Source: Acidobacteriota bacterium (GTDB lineage Bacteria > Acidobacteriota > Terriglobia > Acidiferrales > UBA7541). From it: a stretch of DNA of 64,000 nucleotides. This document shows positions 1 through 8,932 of the stretch, piece by piece (position 1 is the first letter of the stretch; every line of letters begins with the position of its first letter). The notes beneath the pieces were generated by a model, which was not told the DNA's origin, made no database searches, and saw only the letters and a list, made by a program, of their open reading frames with translations. The stretch is from the NCBI GenBank assembly GCA_003154775.1, contig PMES01000110.1, positions 41,107-105,106 of the forward strand, read 5' to 3'. A program made the translations under genes and the position numbers.

Positions 1-153
1 CTTGCGATTATCCGACAGGTAGGCCCGGCAAAATCTCCTTGCAAATGCCTTCGTGGAGTCGCGCGCCTCTTCCAGGACGCGCTGTTTGAAAGCCATCCAT
101 TGCAAATGGCGGTTGACGTAAAAACGCGGTTCCTCAAGCGCGATATGATTCAT
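1..153 (-). CDS. ppk1: Polyphosphate kinase N-terminus, partial at window edge
   Basis: The frame is open from an ATG at 151-153 down to base 1, giving 51 residues. The first 32 include FYVNRHLQWMAFKQRVLEEA, which matches the conserved start of polyphosphate kinase 1 (usual form yiNRELSWLxFNxRVLEEA). That enzyme makes and breaks inorganic polyphosphate. After this stretch the expected NPLLERLKFL segment is not seen and the reading becomes Arg/Lys-rich, so a frameshift or a degenerate remnant is possible. The rest of the gene lies outside the window. Identity is fairly likely from the N-terminal motif; integrity cannot be judged. Confidence 0.5.
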   Translation of the reverse strand, partial: MNHIALEEPRFYVNRHLQWMAFKQRVLEEARDSTKAFARRFCRAYLSDNRK

Positions 154-324
154 GAATTATCCTTGGACGGTCAAACACCATGTCTCAGCCGTGTTACGGC
201 CAGATGAACGACCGTTGAGGTGCTACAATGCCGCCCCAGGTGAGGGCAAAATGCGAATGAATCGGCGAATCCTGTTCGCGTTCTTGCTGATTGCGGGGGC
301 TCTGTCTTTGCCGGAGGTTTTGCT

Positions 325-1668
325 TCAGCCCAGGCCGGCGAGCTTGCCTAGCCCTTTCATCTTCGCGCGCGCGGCCATGGCGCCATACTGCTTCATCATC
401 TGCCGCATCTGCATGTATTGCTTGATGACCTGATTGACTTCCTGCACGGAGGTGCCGCTGCCTTTGGCGATGCGCTTGCGCCGTTTTCCGTCGATGACTT
501 TGTGGTCGCGGCGCTCCTCATTCGTCATGGAGTTGATGATCGCTTCGACCTGCTTCAGTTTCTTCTCGTCCACCGACGCATCTTTGGGCAGATTCTGAAG
601 CGGCCCGACTTTCGGCAGCATGTCCATCAACTGGTCCAGCGGCCCCATCTTGCGGATCTGCCGCAATTGGTCGCGGAAATCTTCCAGCGTGAACTCTTCC
701 TTCCGGAGCTTGCGCTCCAGCTCCATCGCCGCTTTCTTGTCGAAGGCTGATTCGGCGCGCTCGATCAGCGAGAGAATATCGCCCATGCCCAGCACGCGCG
801 AAACGATGCGCTCCGGGTAAAAGCCTTCCAGCGCATCGTATTTCTCGCCAAGGCCGACAAACTTCACCGGCGCTCCGGAAACCTTGCTGATCGAAAGGGC
901 CGCGCCGCCGCGCGCATCGCCGTCCAACTTCGTCAGGATCACGCCGGTCAGGCCCAGCCGCTTGTGGAATTCACCGGCCGAGCGCACCGCGTCCTGGCCA
1001 ATCATGGCGTCGGCGATGAACAGCATCTCACTCGGCTGCAATTCCTTTTTCAGCACGGAGAGTTCGTTCATCAAGTCATCGTCAATGTGCAGACGGCCCG
1101 CGGTGTCCACCAGGATGACGTCGCTGGCCGAAAGTTTCGCTTCCTTGATCGCGCCGCGCACAATTTCAAGGGGCTTATCCGTGCCTGCGCCCGGCCAGAT
1201 GGGGATGCCGACGGATTTGGCGACCTGCGCGAGCTGTTCGCGGGCTGCCGGGCGATACACGTCCGTGGAAACCACAATGGGGCGATGCCCGTGCTGCGCG
1301 AGCCATTTGGCGAGCTTGCCGGTGGTGGTGGTTTTGCCCGAGCCTTGCAGGCCCACGATCATCCACACCGAAGGCGGGCGCGAAGCGAAGAGCGGTTTGG
1401 CGTGTTTGCCAAGTAGCGCGAGCAATTCGTCGCGCACGATCTTGACCACCTGTTGATCGGGTGCAAGCTGCAGCATCACTTCCGAGCCCAATGCTTTCGC
1501 GCGGATGTTCGCCAGCAGTTCGTCGGCGACCCCCACGTTGACGTCGCCTTCGAGCAGCGCGTCGCGGATTTCCGCCAGCGCCAGGTCCAGGTGCTCCTCG
1601 GTGAGCTTTCCCTGCCCGCGCAGGTTCTTGAATGTTCGTTGCAGCTTCTCTGTCAGGTTCTCAAACAT
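325..1668 (-). CDS. ffh: Signal recognition particle protein Ffh
   Basis: This SRP54-type GTPase delivers ribosomes making membrane or secreted proteins to FtsY at the inner membrane. The 447 residues have the family's usual length. An N-terminal helical bundle is followed by the G domain with P-loop GLQGSGKT near residues 106-113, then DTAGR and TKLDGDARGG. The C-terminal M domain is methionine-rich (MGPLDQLMDMLP, MQMRQMMKQYGAM) and binds SRP RNA and signal peptides. It starts at ATG 1668. A consensus promoter about 390 bases upstream on the same strand suggests a long leader. No SRP RNA gene was recognised here. Confidence 0.97.
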   Translation of the reverse strand: MFENLTEKLQRTFKNLRGQGKLTEEHLDLALAEIRDALLEGDVNVGVADELLANIRAKALGSEVMLQLAPDQQVVKIVRDELLALLGKHAKPLFASRPPSVWMIVGLQGSGKTTTTGKLAKWLAQHGHRPIVVSTDVYRPAAREQLAQVAKSVGIPIWPGAGTDKPLEIVRGAIKEAKLSASDVILVDTAGRLHIDDDLMNELSVLKKELQPSEMLFIADAMIGQDAVRSAGEFHKRLGLTGVILTKLDGDARGGAALSISKVSGAPVKFVGLGEKYDALEGFYPERIVSRVLGMGDILSLIERAESAFDKKAAMELERKLRKEEFTLEDFRDQLRQIRKMGPLDQLMDMLPKVGPLQNLPKDASVDEKKLKQVEAIINSMTNEERRDHKVIDGKRRKRIAKGSGTSVQEVNQVIKQYMQMRQMMKQYGAMAARAKMKGLGKLAGLG

Positions 1669-2322
1669 GGGTGACCGTTTACTTTAGGCTTCCACCTCTA
1701 TTGTACAGGGTGCGATGCGAAGGTACAGCGGGGTGTAGCTTGTGCGCCCCGGTGCGCTGCGCCGGGAGCAGAGGGATCCCTCCTCGTCGGACGTCGCTTC
1801 GCCTCTCATCCCAAATCGGGATGAAACTGATGTCACCGAAGGTACCTCCTCCCCCCGGGTGTATTTGTGAAGCGTGTCAAAACAAAGGGGTTGCGGGTGC
1901 AAGAGTGCGCAAGAGTGTGAAAATAAGGGACTTAGAAAGTCGCTGTTTTGATTTATAACGCCTTTGTTTTGATACCGATGCGCATTGTTAGTGCAGAGGG
2001 TGAATGTGCTTGGGACCTGTGGAGCAAGGGCGGACTTGTGCCGAGTATTCACAATGCATTATACAGCACTATTTACTAATTGTCAATAGACATTGTGAGG
2101 TACTAGACCCCAAACTGGAATGAGGGCCTGGAGGCAAGGAAAGAAAGGCTCTTCTCAAGCTATCAGACACCCGCTCCTTTGGCTTTCCTAACCCCCAGGT
2201 TAAACTCCACAATGATATCCTGCTCACGCGCAACCCGAATTCAGGGCAGAGGATGCGCAATCCGCTGGAGAGTGAAGACTGCCAGAAGTGATGACATTCG
2301 GCTCATGGGATCGGGGGACACG
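1669..2322. other. Intergenic region, structured leader of ffh
   Basis: No convincing gene lies in these 654 bases. The stretch holds a consensus promoter reading toward ffh (2058-2086). It also has a 12-base inverted repeat TCAAAACAAAGG (1877-1888) and CCTTTGTTTTGA (1961-1972), and a small hairpin with 7-base arms at 1806-1824. A minus-strand frame of 122 codons starts right at the expected transcription start, but it has no family resemblance and no ribosome binding site. Confidence 0.5.
2058..2086 (-). promoter_or_regulatory. Consensus sigma70-type promoter
   Basis: On the minus strand TTGACA (2081-2086) and TATAAT (2058-2063) are both perfect and separated by 17 bases. Transcription would begin near 2050 and run toward ffh, whose start codon is at 1668. 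Such a perfect match is rare in a GC-rich genome. Confidence 0.7.
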
Positions 2323-2997
2323 ATGACTCAGGATGTTTGGACTGCCGTAGACAAGTACATCACAGACTTGCTGGTGCCTTCCGATCCCGCGTTGGAAGCC
2401 TCTCTCCAGGCTGCAAGCGCTGCCGGCTTGCCGCCCATACAAGTCTCTCCGGTTCAGGGCAAACTGCTGCATCTCCTGGCGCGTGCATGCGGGGCTCGCC
2501 AGGTACTGGAGATCGGCACGCTCGGCGGCTACAGCACCATTTGGCTTGCGAGAGCTCTGCCCGCTGGCGGGCGCGTGGTCACCTTGGAGGCCGATCCGAA
2601 ACACGCCGAAGTCGCGCGCGCTAACTTTTCTCATGCCGGGCTAACTGGCGTGATCGAGCTGCGCCAGGGACCCGCGCTGGAGACCTTGCCGAAACTTGCT
2701 GCGGAGGGGCGCGGCCCGTTTGACCTGATTTTCATCGACGCCAACAAATCCAATATGCCCGAGTATTTTGATTGGGCTTTGAAGCTGTCGCGCGCCGGGA
2801 GCGTCATCATCGCCGACAATGTGATACGCAATGGTGCGGTGCTGGATGCGGCCAGCGGTGACGACAACATTCAAGGCGTCCGGCGCTTCAATGAGCGCCT
2901 CGCCGCCGAGAAGCGCGTATCCGCCACGGAGATCCAGACCGTCGGGAGCAAGGGCTACGACGGCTTCGCCTTAGCGGTGGTCAATTCCGATTCCTAG
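2323..2997 (+). CDS. Class I SAM-dependent O-methyltransferase
   Basis: A 224-residue member of the O-methyltransferase family 3 (caffeoyl-CoA/catechol type). It would transfer a methyl group from S-adenosylmethionine to a hydroxyl of an unknown small acceptor in the cytoplasm. The SAM-binding motif VLEIGTLGGYSTIWLARALP is followed by VTLEADP, the metal- and substrate-side FIDANKSNMPEYFDWAL, and IIADNVIRNG, in family order. An ATG at 2323 with GGGGGA five bases upstream is preferred over earlier in-frame starts, whose extra residues do not resemble the family. It stands alone, followed by the convergent ATPase gene. Confidence 0.9.
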   Translation: MTQDVWTAVDKYITDLLVPSDPALEASLQAASAAGLPPIQVSPVQGKLLHLLARACGARQVLEIGTLGGYSTIWLARALPAGGRVVTLEADPKHAEVARANFSHAGLTGVIELRQGPALETLPKLAAEGRGPFDLIFIDANKSNMPEYFDWALKLSRAGSVIIADNVIRNGAVLDAASGDDNIQGVRRFNERLAAEKRVSATEIQTVGSKGYDGFALAVVNSDS

Positions 2998-3036
2998 CGC
3001 ATGCTTCCATCCCCCGGTAGTGGCGTCATTTGCTGT

Positions 3037-4305
3037 TTATCCCTCAAACGGTAAGTAGGGATTGTCGTCTTGTTTCTTCTGACGTCGCACAAAATGTCCC
3101 AAAAGGGGAACGGCCAGCGAATACTTGCCATGCCTGTTCTTGTAAACCAACCCAGCATCTGAAAGCGCAGAGAGTATCTGATTCACATGACTGCCACTAA
3201 ATGACTTATCTGGCTCCTGGTTAGATGGATGTTCAGTGATCTCTTGGACAGTAAACTCTCCATCGCAATTTGGTAATTCTGCAATCACTCGCAATAGTTC
3301 GCGTTGGCGGTCCGTAGCCCTGGCCCATCTGCCTGAGAAGAAATCCGTATCCAGTTTTCTTGTTATCTCGTCCAGCGGAACCGGCGGTGGTTTTTTGCCA
3401 ATCTCGGAGGATTGTACCCACACGTCGAATACTTCCCGACAAACATATTGGACAAAATAGGGGTAACCTCTTGTGAATTCCCAAATTGTTTTGATCGATT
3501 TAGGCACTATTTTGATTGGACAACCTTCTTGCTCGATTGGTTTCCGAATCGCCTCAGTAGTCTCTTTTTCGTTGAGCGGCCCTAGAAAAATGATAGTGAA
3601 CATACGTTCGGCGAACGTGCGCGCCTCAACGAGTTTTGGAAATAGGGTAGGCAGCCCAGTTAGGGCAAGCATGAATCGGCATTCTTTACGCTGCAAAGAT
3701 TGAAAAAGGTCTAGGAGTAGAGATAGAGGAAATTGGTCCTTCGACGTGTGGTCTGCCAAGTTTTGTGCTTCGTCGTATGCAAAAACTATACCTTCATGTC
3801 TAGTATCTTTCAGACTAATCCAGACTATCTCCAATGTGCCCTTGAGCTTATCTGACACAAGGCCGGGGATGCTGTCATAAATCCCTCTCAATGTGGAATA
3901 ATTGAGTGTTACATCCACTTGTTCACGCCGCCGTATAAATCCAGCGCTTGTTTTCTCTTTCGAAGTGTAGACGATAGAACTTGTTGCAACCGCCAAATCT
4001 GTGAGAAGGCGCGTCGCCATGTTGTCTTCGCTTATACTCGTGGATTCTGACAGGTCCGTTCCGGCCCAAAGCCACCCCTCAGACATTGCCATCGGCTTGA
4101 AGGTTTCCAACAGCACGGTCTTGCCTAGCCCCCTCAATCCTGTTAGCACGAGATTCTTAAGTACGGTGTCCTGCTTGAGAAGGTGCTGGAACTCACCGAT
4201 CTCCTTATCCCTTCCAGCTAGATGCGGCGGCATATGCCCCGCCCCCGGGCGGAATGGGTTCTTAAACCTGGCGTATTCCTTTGCCATCTTCATAGTCGGG
4301 GCCAT
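3037..4305 (-). CDS. AAA-family ATPase with C-terminal winged-helix-like region
   Basis: A 422-residue P-loop ATPase of the broad AAA/ORC-like group. Walker A is GLRGLGKT near residue 57, Walker B-like FAYDEAQN falls near the middle, and a sensor-like LALTGLPTLF follows. The last ~90 residues (RQRELLRVIAEL, then HVNQILSALSDAGLVYKNRHGKYSL) look like a winged helix, so DNA binding is plausible. The specific role is unknown. The gene is AT-richer than its neighbours and is divergent from a Panacea-type antitoxin gene, with a palindromic operator-like site between them. This suggests a transferred defence or stress island, but that is inference. Confidence 0.7.
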   Translation of the reverse strand: MAPTMKMAKEYARFKNPFRPGAGHMPPHLAGRDKEIGEFQHLLKQDTVLKNLVLTGLRGLGKTVLLETFKPMAMSEGWLWAGTDLSESTSISEDNMATRLLTDLAVATSSIVYTSKEKTSAGFIRRREQVDVTLNYSTLRGIYDSIPGLVSDKLKGTLEIVWISLKDTRHEGIVFAYDEAQNLADHTSKDQFPLSLLLDLFQSLQRKECRFMLALTGLPTLFPKLVEARTFAERMFTIIFLGPLNEKETTEAIRKPIEQEGCPIKIVPKSIKTIWEFTRGYPYFVQYVCREVFDVWVQSSEIGKKPPPVPLDEITRKLDTDFFSGRWARATDRQRELLRVIAELPNCDGEFTVQEITEHPSNQEPDKSFSGSHVNQILSALSDAGLVYKNRHGKYSLAVPLLGHFVRRQKKQDDNPYLPFEG

Positions 4306-4352
4306 TGTGCTCCTCCTCGCCCAAATCGTATTTAGCTATAATCCTAAAGTTA

Positions 4353-4378
4353 TGTCAAGGCATAAGTTTAGCTTGACA
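4353..4378. promoter_or_regulatory. Divergent promoter/operator-like inverted repeat
   Basis: TGTCAAG (4353-4359) and CTTGACA (4372-4378) form a perfect inverted repeat with a 12-base spacer. Each arm contains a TTGACA -35 hexamer, one per strand. The minus-strand one has TAAATA 18 bases further on as a possible -10 for the ATPase gene. The arrangement would let one repressor control both directions. Confidence 0.45.
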
Positions 4379-4492
4379 TCTAATTCATCCTCATTTCTGT
4401 TCTCGATGGCAGCAGGAATAACAAATTCAGGCTGGGTATCAAAGCATCTGATATGATGATTTGTAGTTTATCCCCGTTCCCGCCGAGGCCGT

Positions 4493-5050
4493 ATGCTTCT
4501 CAACTTCGACATTGAAAAGACAATCGCAGCAGTGGCATATCTCGTCCAGAGAGAAGGTGGGGAATTGGACGTGTTCCTCGCCATTAAGGCTCTCTATGTG
4601 GCGGACAAAGATGCCTTGATTCAATGGGGCAAAACAATCACCGGGGATTCCTTTGTTTCCATGGATAAAGGCCCCGTTTTGAGCACTACCTACAATCTTT
4701 TCAAAGGTGAAGGCCCGGAGTCCGAACAAGCCGTCTGGAATGCAAACATCAGCGGACGGGTGAATCACAAGGTGCACTTATTGCATGACGTTCCCCTCGA
4801 CGCCCTCTCAGAGCGAGAGATCGAGGCTCTTGAGAGCGCACGATTGCAAATTCAGAGCATGCCACCTTGGCGTGTCGCGAGATGGCTCCATGATAACTGC
4901 CCCGAATGGCAAGACCCTCGCGGCAGTTCAATGCCTATTGATCCAAGTGTCATTCTTCGGGAAGCAGGGATAAGCGAGGAAGAAATCCAAGGAATCGAAG
5001 AGTCGAATCAAGCAATTCAGTTTGCCAAATACCTGCTAGGTTCTCGCTGA
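4493..5050 (+). CDS. Panacea (SocA/DUF4065)-domain protein, likely antitoxin
   Basis: The 185 residues match the Panacea (SocA-like, DUF4065) family. The N-terminus (FDIEKTIAAVAYLVQR, then LAIKALYVADKDAL) is followed by the characteristic FVSMDKGPVLSTTYNLF. In this family the domain neutralises many unrelated toxins, and SocA acts as a proteolysis adaptor-type antitoxin. A shorter gene follows after 12 bases, the usual antitoxin-toxin layout. The start is ATG 4493 with GAGG just upstream. Base composition is lower in GC than the adjacent ribosomal cluster, suggesting acquisition. Family assignment is good; antitoxin activity is inferred from context. Confidence 0.8.
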   Translation: MLLNFDIEKTIAAVAYLVQREGGELDVFLAIKALYVADKDALIQWGKTITGDSFVSMDKGPVLSTTYNLFKGEGPESEQAVWNANISGRVNHKVHLLHDVPLDALSEREIEALESARLQIQSMPPWRVARWLHDNCPEWQDPRGSSMPIDPSVILREAGISEEEIQGIEESNQAIQFAKYLLGSR

Positions 5051-5062
5051 AAAGAACTCTCC

Positions 5063-5437
5063 ATGCAACTCGGTGATACGTTTTTGATGCCGTGTCCAGG
5101 TTTCATCCCCAAGATTCCCCATCTTTGGATTGTGATTTCCGATCCAGCAAAGTGCGGCGGCTTCTTCGTCATAGTGAATCTGACAAAGAACGTAAATAGG
5201 GCTGGAAAGGACTGTGAGTTGAACATAGGAGATCATCAGTGGGTAGATCAGAAGTGCTATGTGAATTTCGCGGATGCTCTGGAAATTACCCCAATTCAAG
5301 AGAAAATGATAAATCAACTTATTGCTTCTAAAGCGATTACTATGCATTTTCCCATAGATGGAAACGTCCTCCAACGAATCATTAAGGCTGGCAAGCAGTC
5401 CAAGGCCCTTGCGCCCAAATATAAGAAGTATCTGTGA
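5063..5437 (+). CDS. Putative toxin partner of Panacea protein (MazF/PemK-like barrel?)
   Basis: A 124-residue protein encoded 12 bases after the Panacea gene. The first half (LGDTFLMPCPGF, HLWIVISDP, GGFFVIVNLTKN) alternates beta-strand-like stretches. It recalls the opening of MazF/PemK RNase folds (GDI..., RPalVis...). The second half is helical, ending in a Lys-rich tail (KQSKALAPKYKKYL). I do not recognise a precise family. Position behind a Panacea antitoxin makes a toxin role the best guess. It could instead be an unrelated small accessory protein. Confidence 0.5.
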   Translation: MQLGDTFLMPCPGFIPKIPHLWIVISDPAKCGGFFVIVNLTKNVNRAGKDCELNIGDHQWVDQKCYVNFADALEITPIQEKMINQLIASKAITMHFPIDGNVLQRIIKAGKQSKALAPKYKKYL

Positions 5438-5669
5438 GCCAAGCACTCTTCAAATGACACCACAAATCATCCCGCCGTTTTCTTGACCCTGTGCGCGCCG
5501 CGCAAGTACACTAGTGAATTCGGAAAGCTGCCTGGAATCAGACAGTCAGGCTTAACGAACACGACCCCAAGGCCATCCTGGTTCGCTGTGTGAACAGGCG
5601 GCAAAAAGCTGCCGCGGGATGAAACTTGGGAAGTTCGCGGGCCGTATCCAGATCGTAAGGGGGAGTGCT

Positions 5670-5810
5670 TTGCCAAAGCGTACATTTCAACCGCGGAAAC
5701 GCCGCCGCGCCAAAACGCACGGATTTCGTTCGCGCATGAAGACCAAAGGTGGCCGCAAAGTCCTTGCGGCACGCCGCAAGAAGGGACGTCATCGCCTTAC
5801 TCCCGAGTAA
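5670..5810 (+). CDS. rpmH: Large-subunit ribosomal protein bL34
   Basis: A 46-residue, Arg/Lys-rich protein of the 50S subunit with the full family signature ([22 protein letters not shown] and a [14 protein letters not shown] tail). It starts at TTG 5670, preceded by AGGGGGAG. The in-frame ATG at 5619 would add 17 residues unlike bL34. It heads the conserved rpmH-rnpA-yidD-yidC-jag string usually found beside the replication origin. The next gene, rnpA, appears to start inside it. Confidence 0.95.
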   Translation: MPKRTFQPRKRRRAKTHGFRSRMKTKGGRKVLAARRKKGRHRLTPE

Positions 5811-6177
5811 TGGGGCAGCCCCAGCATCGCCGCTGGCGAAGCGGGGCCACACGTTTCTGCGTGAGGCGCGCTTGGTGCGCAAGAGCGAATTTGACGCGGT
5901 TTACAACACCGCTAAGCGCCGCTCCAATGCCTACTTCACCGTGTTCGTTCGTGCCAATGAACTGCCACTGAGCCGCTTCGGTTTCAGCATCAAGAAGGCA
6001 CTCGGCGGTGCCGTGGTACGCAACCGCATGCGCAGAAGGTTGCGCGAGATGGTCCGCTGCCACCGCGAGGAGATACCAGCAGGATGGGACATCGTCATTC
6101 ACCCGAAGCGTTCCGTCGCGAAGGCGCCCTTTGCGGCGCTGACGGCGGAGTTTCTGCGCCTGTTGAAGAGCCCGTGA
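5749..6177 (+). CDS. rnpA: Ribonuclease P protein component
   Basis: RnpA is the protein cofactor of the RNase P ribozyme, which trims tRNA 5' ends. Family features are visible: [17 protein letters not shown], then [27 protein letters not shown] containing the RNR-type motif, and the closing [12 protein letters not shown]. The only ATG start (5749) lies 62 bases inside rpmH in another frame and gives 142 residues, somewhat long. A CTG, TTG or GTG start further in is possible. It overlaps the GTG start of yidD by four bases. Confidence 0.92.
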   Translation: MAAKSLRHAARRDVIALLPSNGAAPASPLAKRGHTFLREARLVRKSEFDAVYNTAKRRSNAYFTVFVRANELPLSRFGFSIKKALGGAVVRNRMRRRLREMVRCHREEIPAGWDIVIHPKRSVAKAPFAALTAEFLRLLKSP

Positions 6178-6527
6178 ACGCCTCGGCAAACGGGGCGCAG
6201 CATCATGCTGCGCCGCTACAAGAAGAAATGCGGCAAACGCCGAAATCGGCGGGGGTGCGCGCGGCACTCTTTGCGCTCGGTTTCTACAAGGCTTATCTGT
6301 CGCAGCTCTTCGCCGGCACTTGCCGCTACGAGCCCACCTGTTCGCGCTACGCCTACGAAGCGATTGAACGATTCGGAGTGTGGCGCGGCATCTGGCTTGG
6401 GACAAAGCGCCTGCTGCGTTGCCATCCGTTATCCCGCAAATTCGGATTCGACCCGGTTCCCGAGAAATGGCAAGAGATGCGAGCGAATTCGACGATGACA
6501 ACTGAAGCGCATGAGGTCCGCCCGTGA
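6174..6527 (+). CDS. yidD: Membrane protein insertion efficiency factor YidD
   Basis: YidD is a small membrane-associated protein that helps YidC insert proteins. The family core is clear: [32 protein letters not shown], then [21 protein letters not shown]. The GTG at 6174 overlaps the rnpA stop (GTGA) and is the preferred start (117 residues). An ATG at 6228 would give a 99-residue form nearer the family length. The stop overlaps the yidC start in another GTGA junction, indicating tight translational coupling. Confidence 0.93.
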   Translation: MNASANGAQHHAAPLQEEMRQTPKSAGVRAALFALGFYKAYLSQLFAGTCRYEPTCSRYAYEAIERFGVWRGIWLGTKRLLRCHPLSRKFGFDPVPEKWQEMRANSTMTTEAHEVRP

Positions 6528-8305
6528 GCACCCCGCCAGTGAATCAATTCCCGCCAATCGGGCCCAAGAAGGATAAGTTCACGCCAGAGTTGCGTATCCT
6601 CGTCGCCTCCCTGCTTTCCGTGGCGGTAATCATTCTGTGGACGAAGTACTTCGGGCCAAAGCCTCCCGCGCATGTGCCACAACAGAATCAGCCGGTCGTC
6701 TCCGCGCCAGCGATCAGTGGACCTTCTGCGGCGACTTCTGAACCGGCCGAGCCGACTCCTTCCGCGGCGCCTTCAACCGTTTCCGCTGCTGCACCCCCGG
6801 CGGCCCCGCTGACTGAAGATACCCAGGAGCGCACCATCGTTGTTGAGAACGACCTGTACCGCGTGGAGTTTTCCAATCGCGGTGCGGTCGTCAAAAGCTG
6901 GCAGTTGAAAAAGTACACGGATGATTCGAAGCCCCAGAAGATTCTGGACCTGGTCCACCCGAAAGCGGCTGCGGACACGGGCGGCTGGCCCTTCTCCATG
7001 GTCATTGACGACCCGCAATTGGAAAAAGCGGCGAACAGCGGCCTCTACAAGCTTTCCGGCGATGCCGCTTCCTTGGCTGCACCTGCGGACCTGGCTTTTA
7101 CCTGGAGCGACGGTCATCTTGAAGTGTCCAAGAAATTCCACTTCGACCATTCCTATGTCCTCACCGTTGAAACTTCCGTAACCCACAACGGGACGCGCTT
7201 GCTCGGCGGATTGGCCTGGCGCGGCGGCTTTGGCGACCTTACGGTCACCAATCCCATTCCGGTCGAGACGGTCAGCACGTTCTATAGCGAAAATGGCAAG
7301 CTCTCCACGTTCGCTCACAAGAAGCTCGATGCCCCAGAAAAGTGGGGCAATATATGGATGGGTGGAAAGACGTTCGCGGGCATTGCGGATCGCTACTTTA
7401 CCGTGGCCTTTCTGCCGCCCAACGATTCGCCCGGTACGCTCCTGGAAACGCGCTATTGGAAGGTATTCCACTCGATTCAGGTCGATGGTAAAGACCAGTC
7501 CGAACCGGTACCGGAAGTGGCCGTCGTTACGCGTTCCCAGCCGATGGCTCTGCGCGTGTACGTGGGTCCCAAGGACTATGACGATCTCAAGGCGATCCAT
7601 CCGCCGTTGCATTCCCTGGTTCAGTTCGGGTGGCTCGAGATTATCGCCGACCCATTGTTCCACGGTTTGAAGTGGCTGCACACCTACGTCCCCAACTGGG
7701 GCTGGGCGATTGTCGTTCTTACGCTGATCGTCAATATGGTCCTCTTCCCGCTGCGCATTTCCAGCTACAAGACGACCATCAAGATGCAGCGCGTGGGGCC
7801 CGAGATTAAACAGATCCAGGAAAAGTACAAGAAGTACAAGATGAACGACCCGCGCAAAGCGGAAATGAACAAGGAAGTGATGGCCATTTACAGCCGCGAA
7901 GGGATCAATCCTATCGGCGGCTGCCTCCCCATGGTCCTTCAGTTTCCCATCTGGTTCGGGTTGAACCGCGCGCTGAGCTACGCCATCGAACTACGCCATG
8001 CCAACTGGCTCTGGGTGCGCGACCTCGCCTCAAAGGATCCTTATTACGTCTTGCCCGTGATGGTGGGCGTTTCCATGTATCTCGTCTCCAAGATGACCCC
8101 CATGACGATTACGGATCCGCAGCAGGCCAAGATGATGAAGCTCATGCCTGTCAGCATGGCCGTGATGTTTGTGGTTTTTCCGTTTTCCAGCGGCCTGGCG
8201 TTGTATATTCTCACCAGCAGCTTGGTGGGAATCCTGCAACAGTGGTACCTGAACCGGACGCACCCTCTTCCTGCCCCGGTCAAACCCGTCCACGCCAAGA
8301 AGTAA
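6524..8305 (+). CDS. yidC: Membrane protein insertase YidC
   Basis: A 593-residue Gram-negative-type YidC. It has an N-terminal membrane segment ([17 protein letters not shown]), a Pro/Ala-rich linker and a large periplasmic domain (about residues 100-350). The C-terminal insertase begins at [20 protein letters not shown] and includes the signature [20 protein letters not shown]. The enzyme inserts and folds inner-membrane proteins alone or with SecYEG. The start is GTG 6524, overlapping the yidD stop. The large periplasmic domain supports a diderm organism. Confidence 0.97.
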   Translation: MSTPPVNQFPPIGPKKDKFTPELRILVASLLSVAVIILWTKYFGPKPPAHVPQQNQPVVSAPAISGPSAATSEPAEPTPSAAPSTVSAAAPPAAPLTEDTQERTIVVENDLYRVEFSNRGAVVKSWQLKKYTDDSKPQKILDLVHPKAAADTGGWPFSMVIDDPQLEKAANSGLYKLSGDAASLAAPADLAFTWSDGHLEVSKKFHFDHSYVLTVETSVTHNGTRLLGGLAWRGGFGDLTVTNPIPVETVSTFYSENGKLSTFAHKKLDAPEKWGNIWMGGKTFAGIADRYFTVAFLPPNDSPGTLLETRYWKVFHSIQVDGKDQSEPVPEVAVVTRSQPMALRVYVGPKDYDDLKAIHPPLHSLVQFGWLEIIADPLFHGLKWLHTYVPNWGWAIVVLTLIVNMVLFPLRISSYKTTIKMQRVGPEIKQIQEKYKKYKMNDPRKAEMNKEVMAIYSREGINPIGGCLPMVLQFPIWFGLNRALSYAIELRHANWLWVRDLASKDPYYVLPVMVGVSMYLVSKMTPMTITDPQQAKMMKLMPVSMAVMFVVFPFSSGLALYILTSSLVGILQQWYLNRTHPLPAPVKPVHAKK

Positions 8306-8360
8306 GGGACGGTGTGATAGCGCAGTCTGCTTGGGTCAAATCAGAAGTTTCGAGAGTCTT

Positions 8361-8879
8361 ATGACCAAGGAATTCGTACGCGATGGCAAGCTGGACCGTT
8401 TGGCCGCAGCCGACGCCCTGCGTGATTTTCTGCCGAGGATTGTGCGTGCCGCCGGTTTGGAACTCTCCGTGAACGTGCGCGTCGCCGAAGCGGGCGCCGG
8501 CTCGGTGGAAGGCGAGGCGGAGATTTTCGCCGACCTCGATGGCAAGGATAACGAGTTCCTCATGGCGCGAAGTGGAGAAGTTTTGAAGGCCCTCGAGCAT
8601 ATCGCATTCCGCGCGCTTGGCCTGGAGCCCGTTTTCCATGAAAAGATTCACCTTGATTGCGGCGGCTTCCGCGCTCTGCGTTTCGAGGAACTGCGCATGA
8701 CCGCCCGCGTGGCCGCGGAAAGGGTTCAGGCTACGCATCAGCCCTTCCGGCTCAATCCCATGTCTTCGCGGGAGCGGCGCATTGTACATCTCGCTCTGAA
8801 GGATTTGCCCAGCGTGCGCACCGAAAGCGTCGGCACGGGCGAAGAACGTCAGGTGGTTATTCACCCGGCGAAGACTTAG
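8361..8879 (+). CDS. Jag/KhpB-like KH-R3H RNA-binding protein
   Basis: A 172-residue protein in the conserved position after yidC. The central part resembles the KH fold (MARSGEVLKALEHIAFRALG). The C-terminus carries the R3H-like PMSSRERRIVHLALKD followed by VGTGEERQVVIHP, as in Jag/KhpB proteins that bind RNA. The N-terminus lacks the Jag_N domain in recognisable form. ATG 8361 is taken as the start; TTG 8331 is an in-frame alternative adding ten residues. It is convergent with the next gene. Confidence 0.85.
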   Translation: MTKEFVRDGKLDRLAAADALRDFLPRIVRAAGLELSVNVRVAEAGAGSVEGEAEIFADLDGKDNEFLMARSGEVLKALEHIAFRALGLEPVFHEKIHLDCGGFRALRFEELRMTARVAAERVQATHQPFRLNPMSSRERRIVHLALKDLPSVRTESVGTGEERQVVIHPAKT

Positions 8880-8932
8880 CCCTCCGCAAAGCGATAGACC
8901 CCAGGGCAATTGCAGCGTCACGGTACTCGTCT

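Noticed and set aside
1684..2052. Minus-strand 122-codon frame right after the consensus promoter
   Set aside because: It begins at the expected transcription start without a ribosome site, has no family-like motifs and crosses inverted repeats.
4439..4777. Minus-strand 112-codon frame opposite the Panacea gene
   Set aside because: Shadow of the well-supported Panacea coding region.
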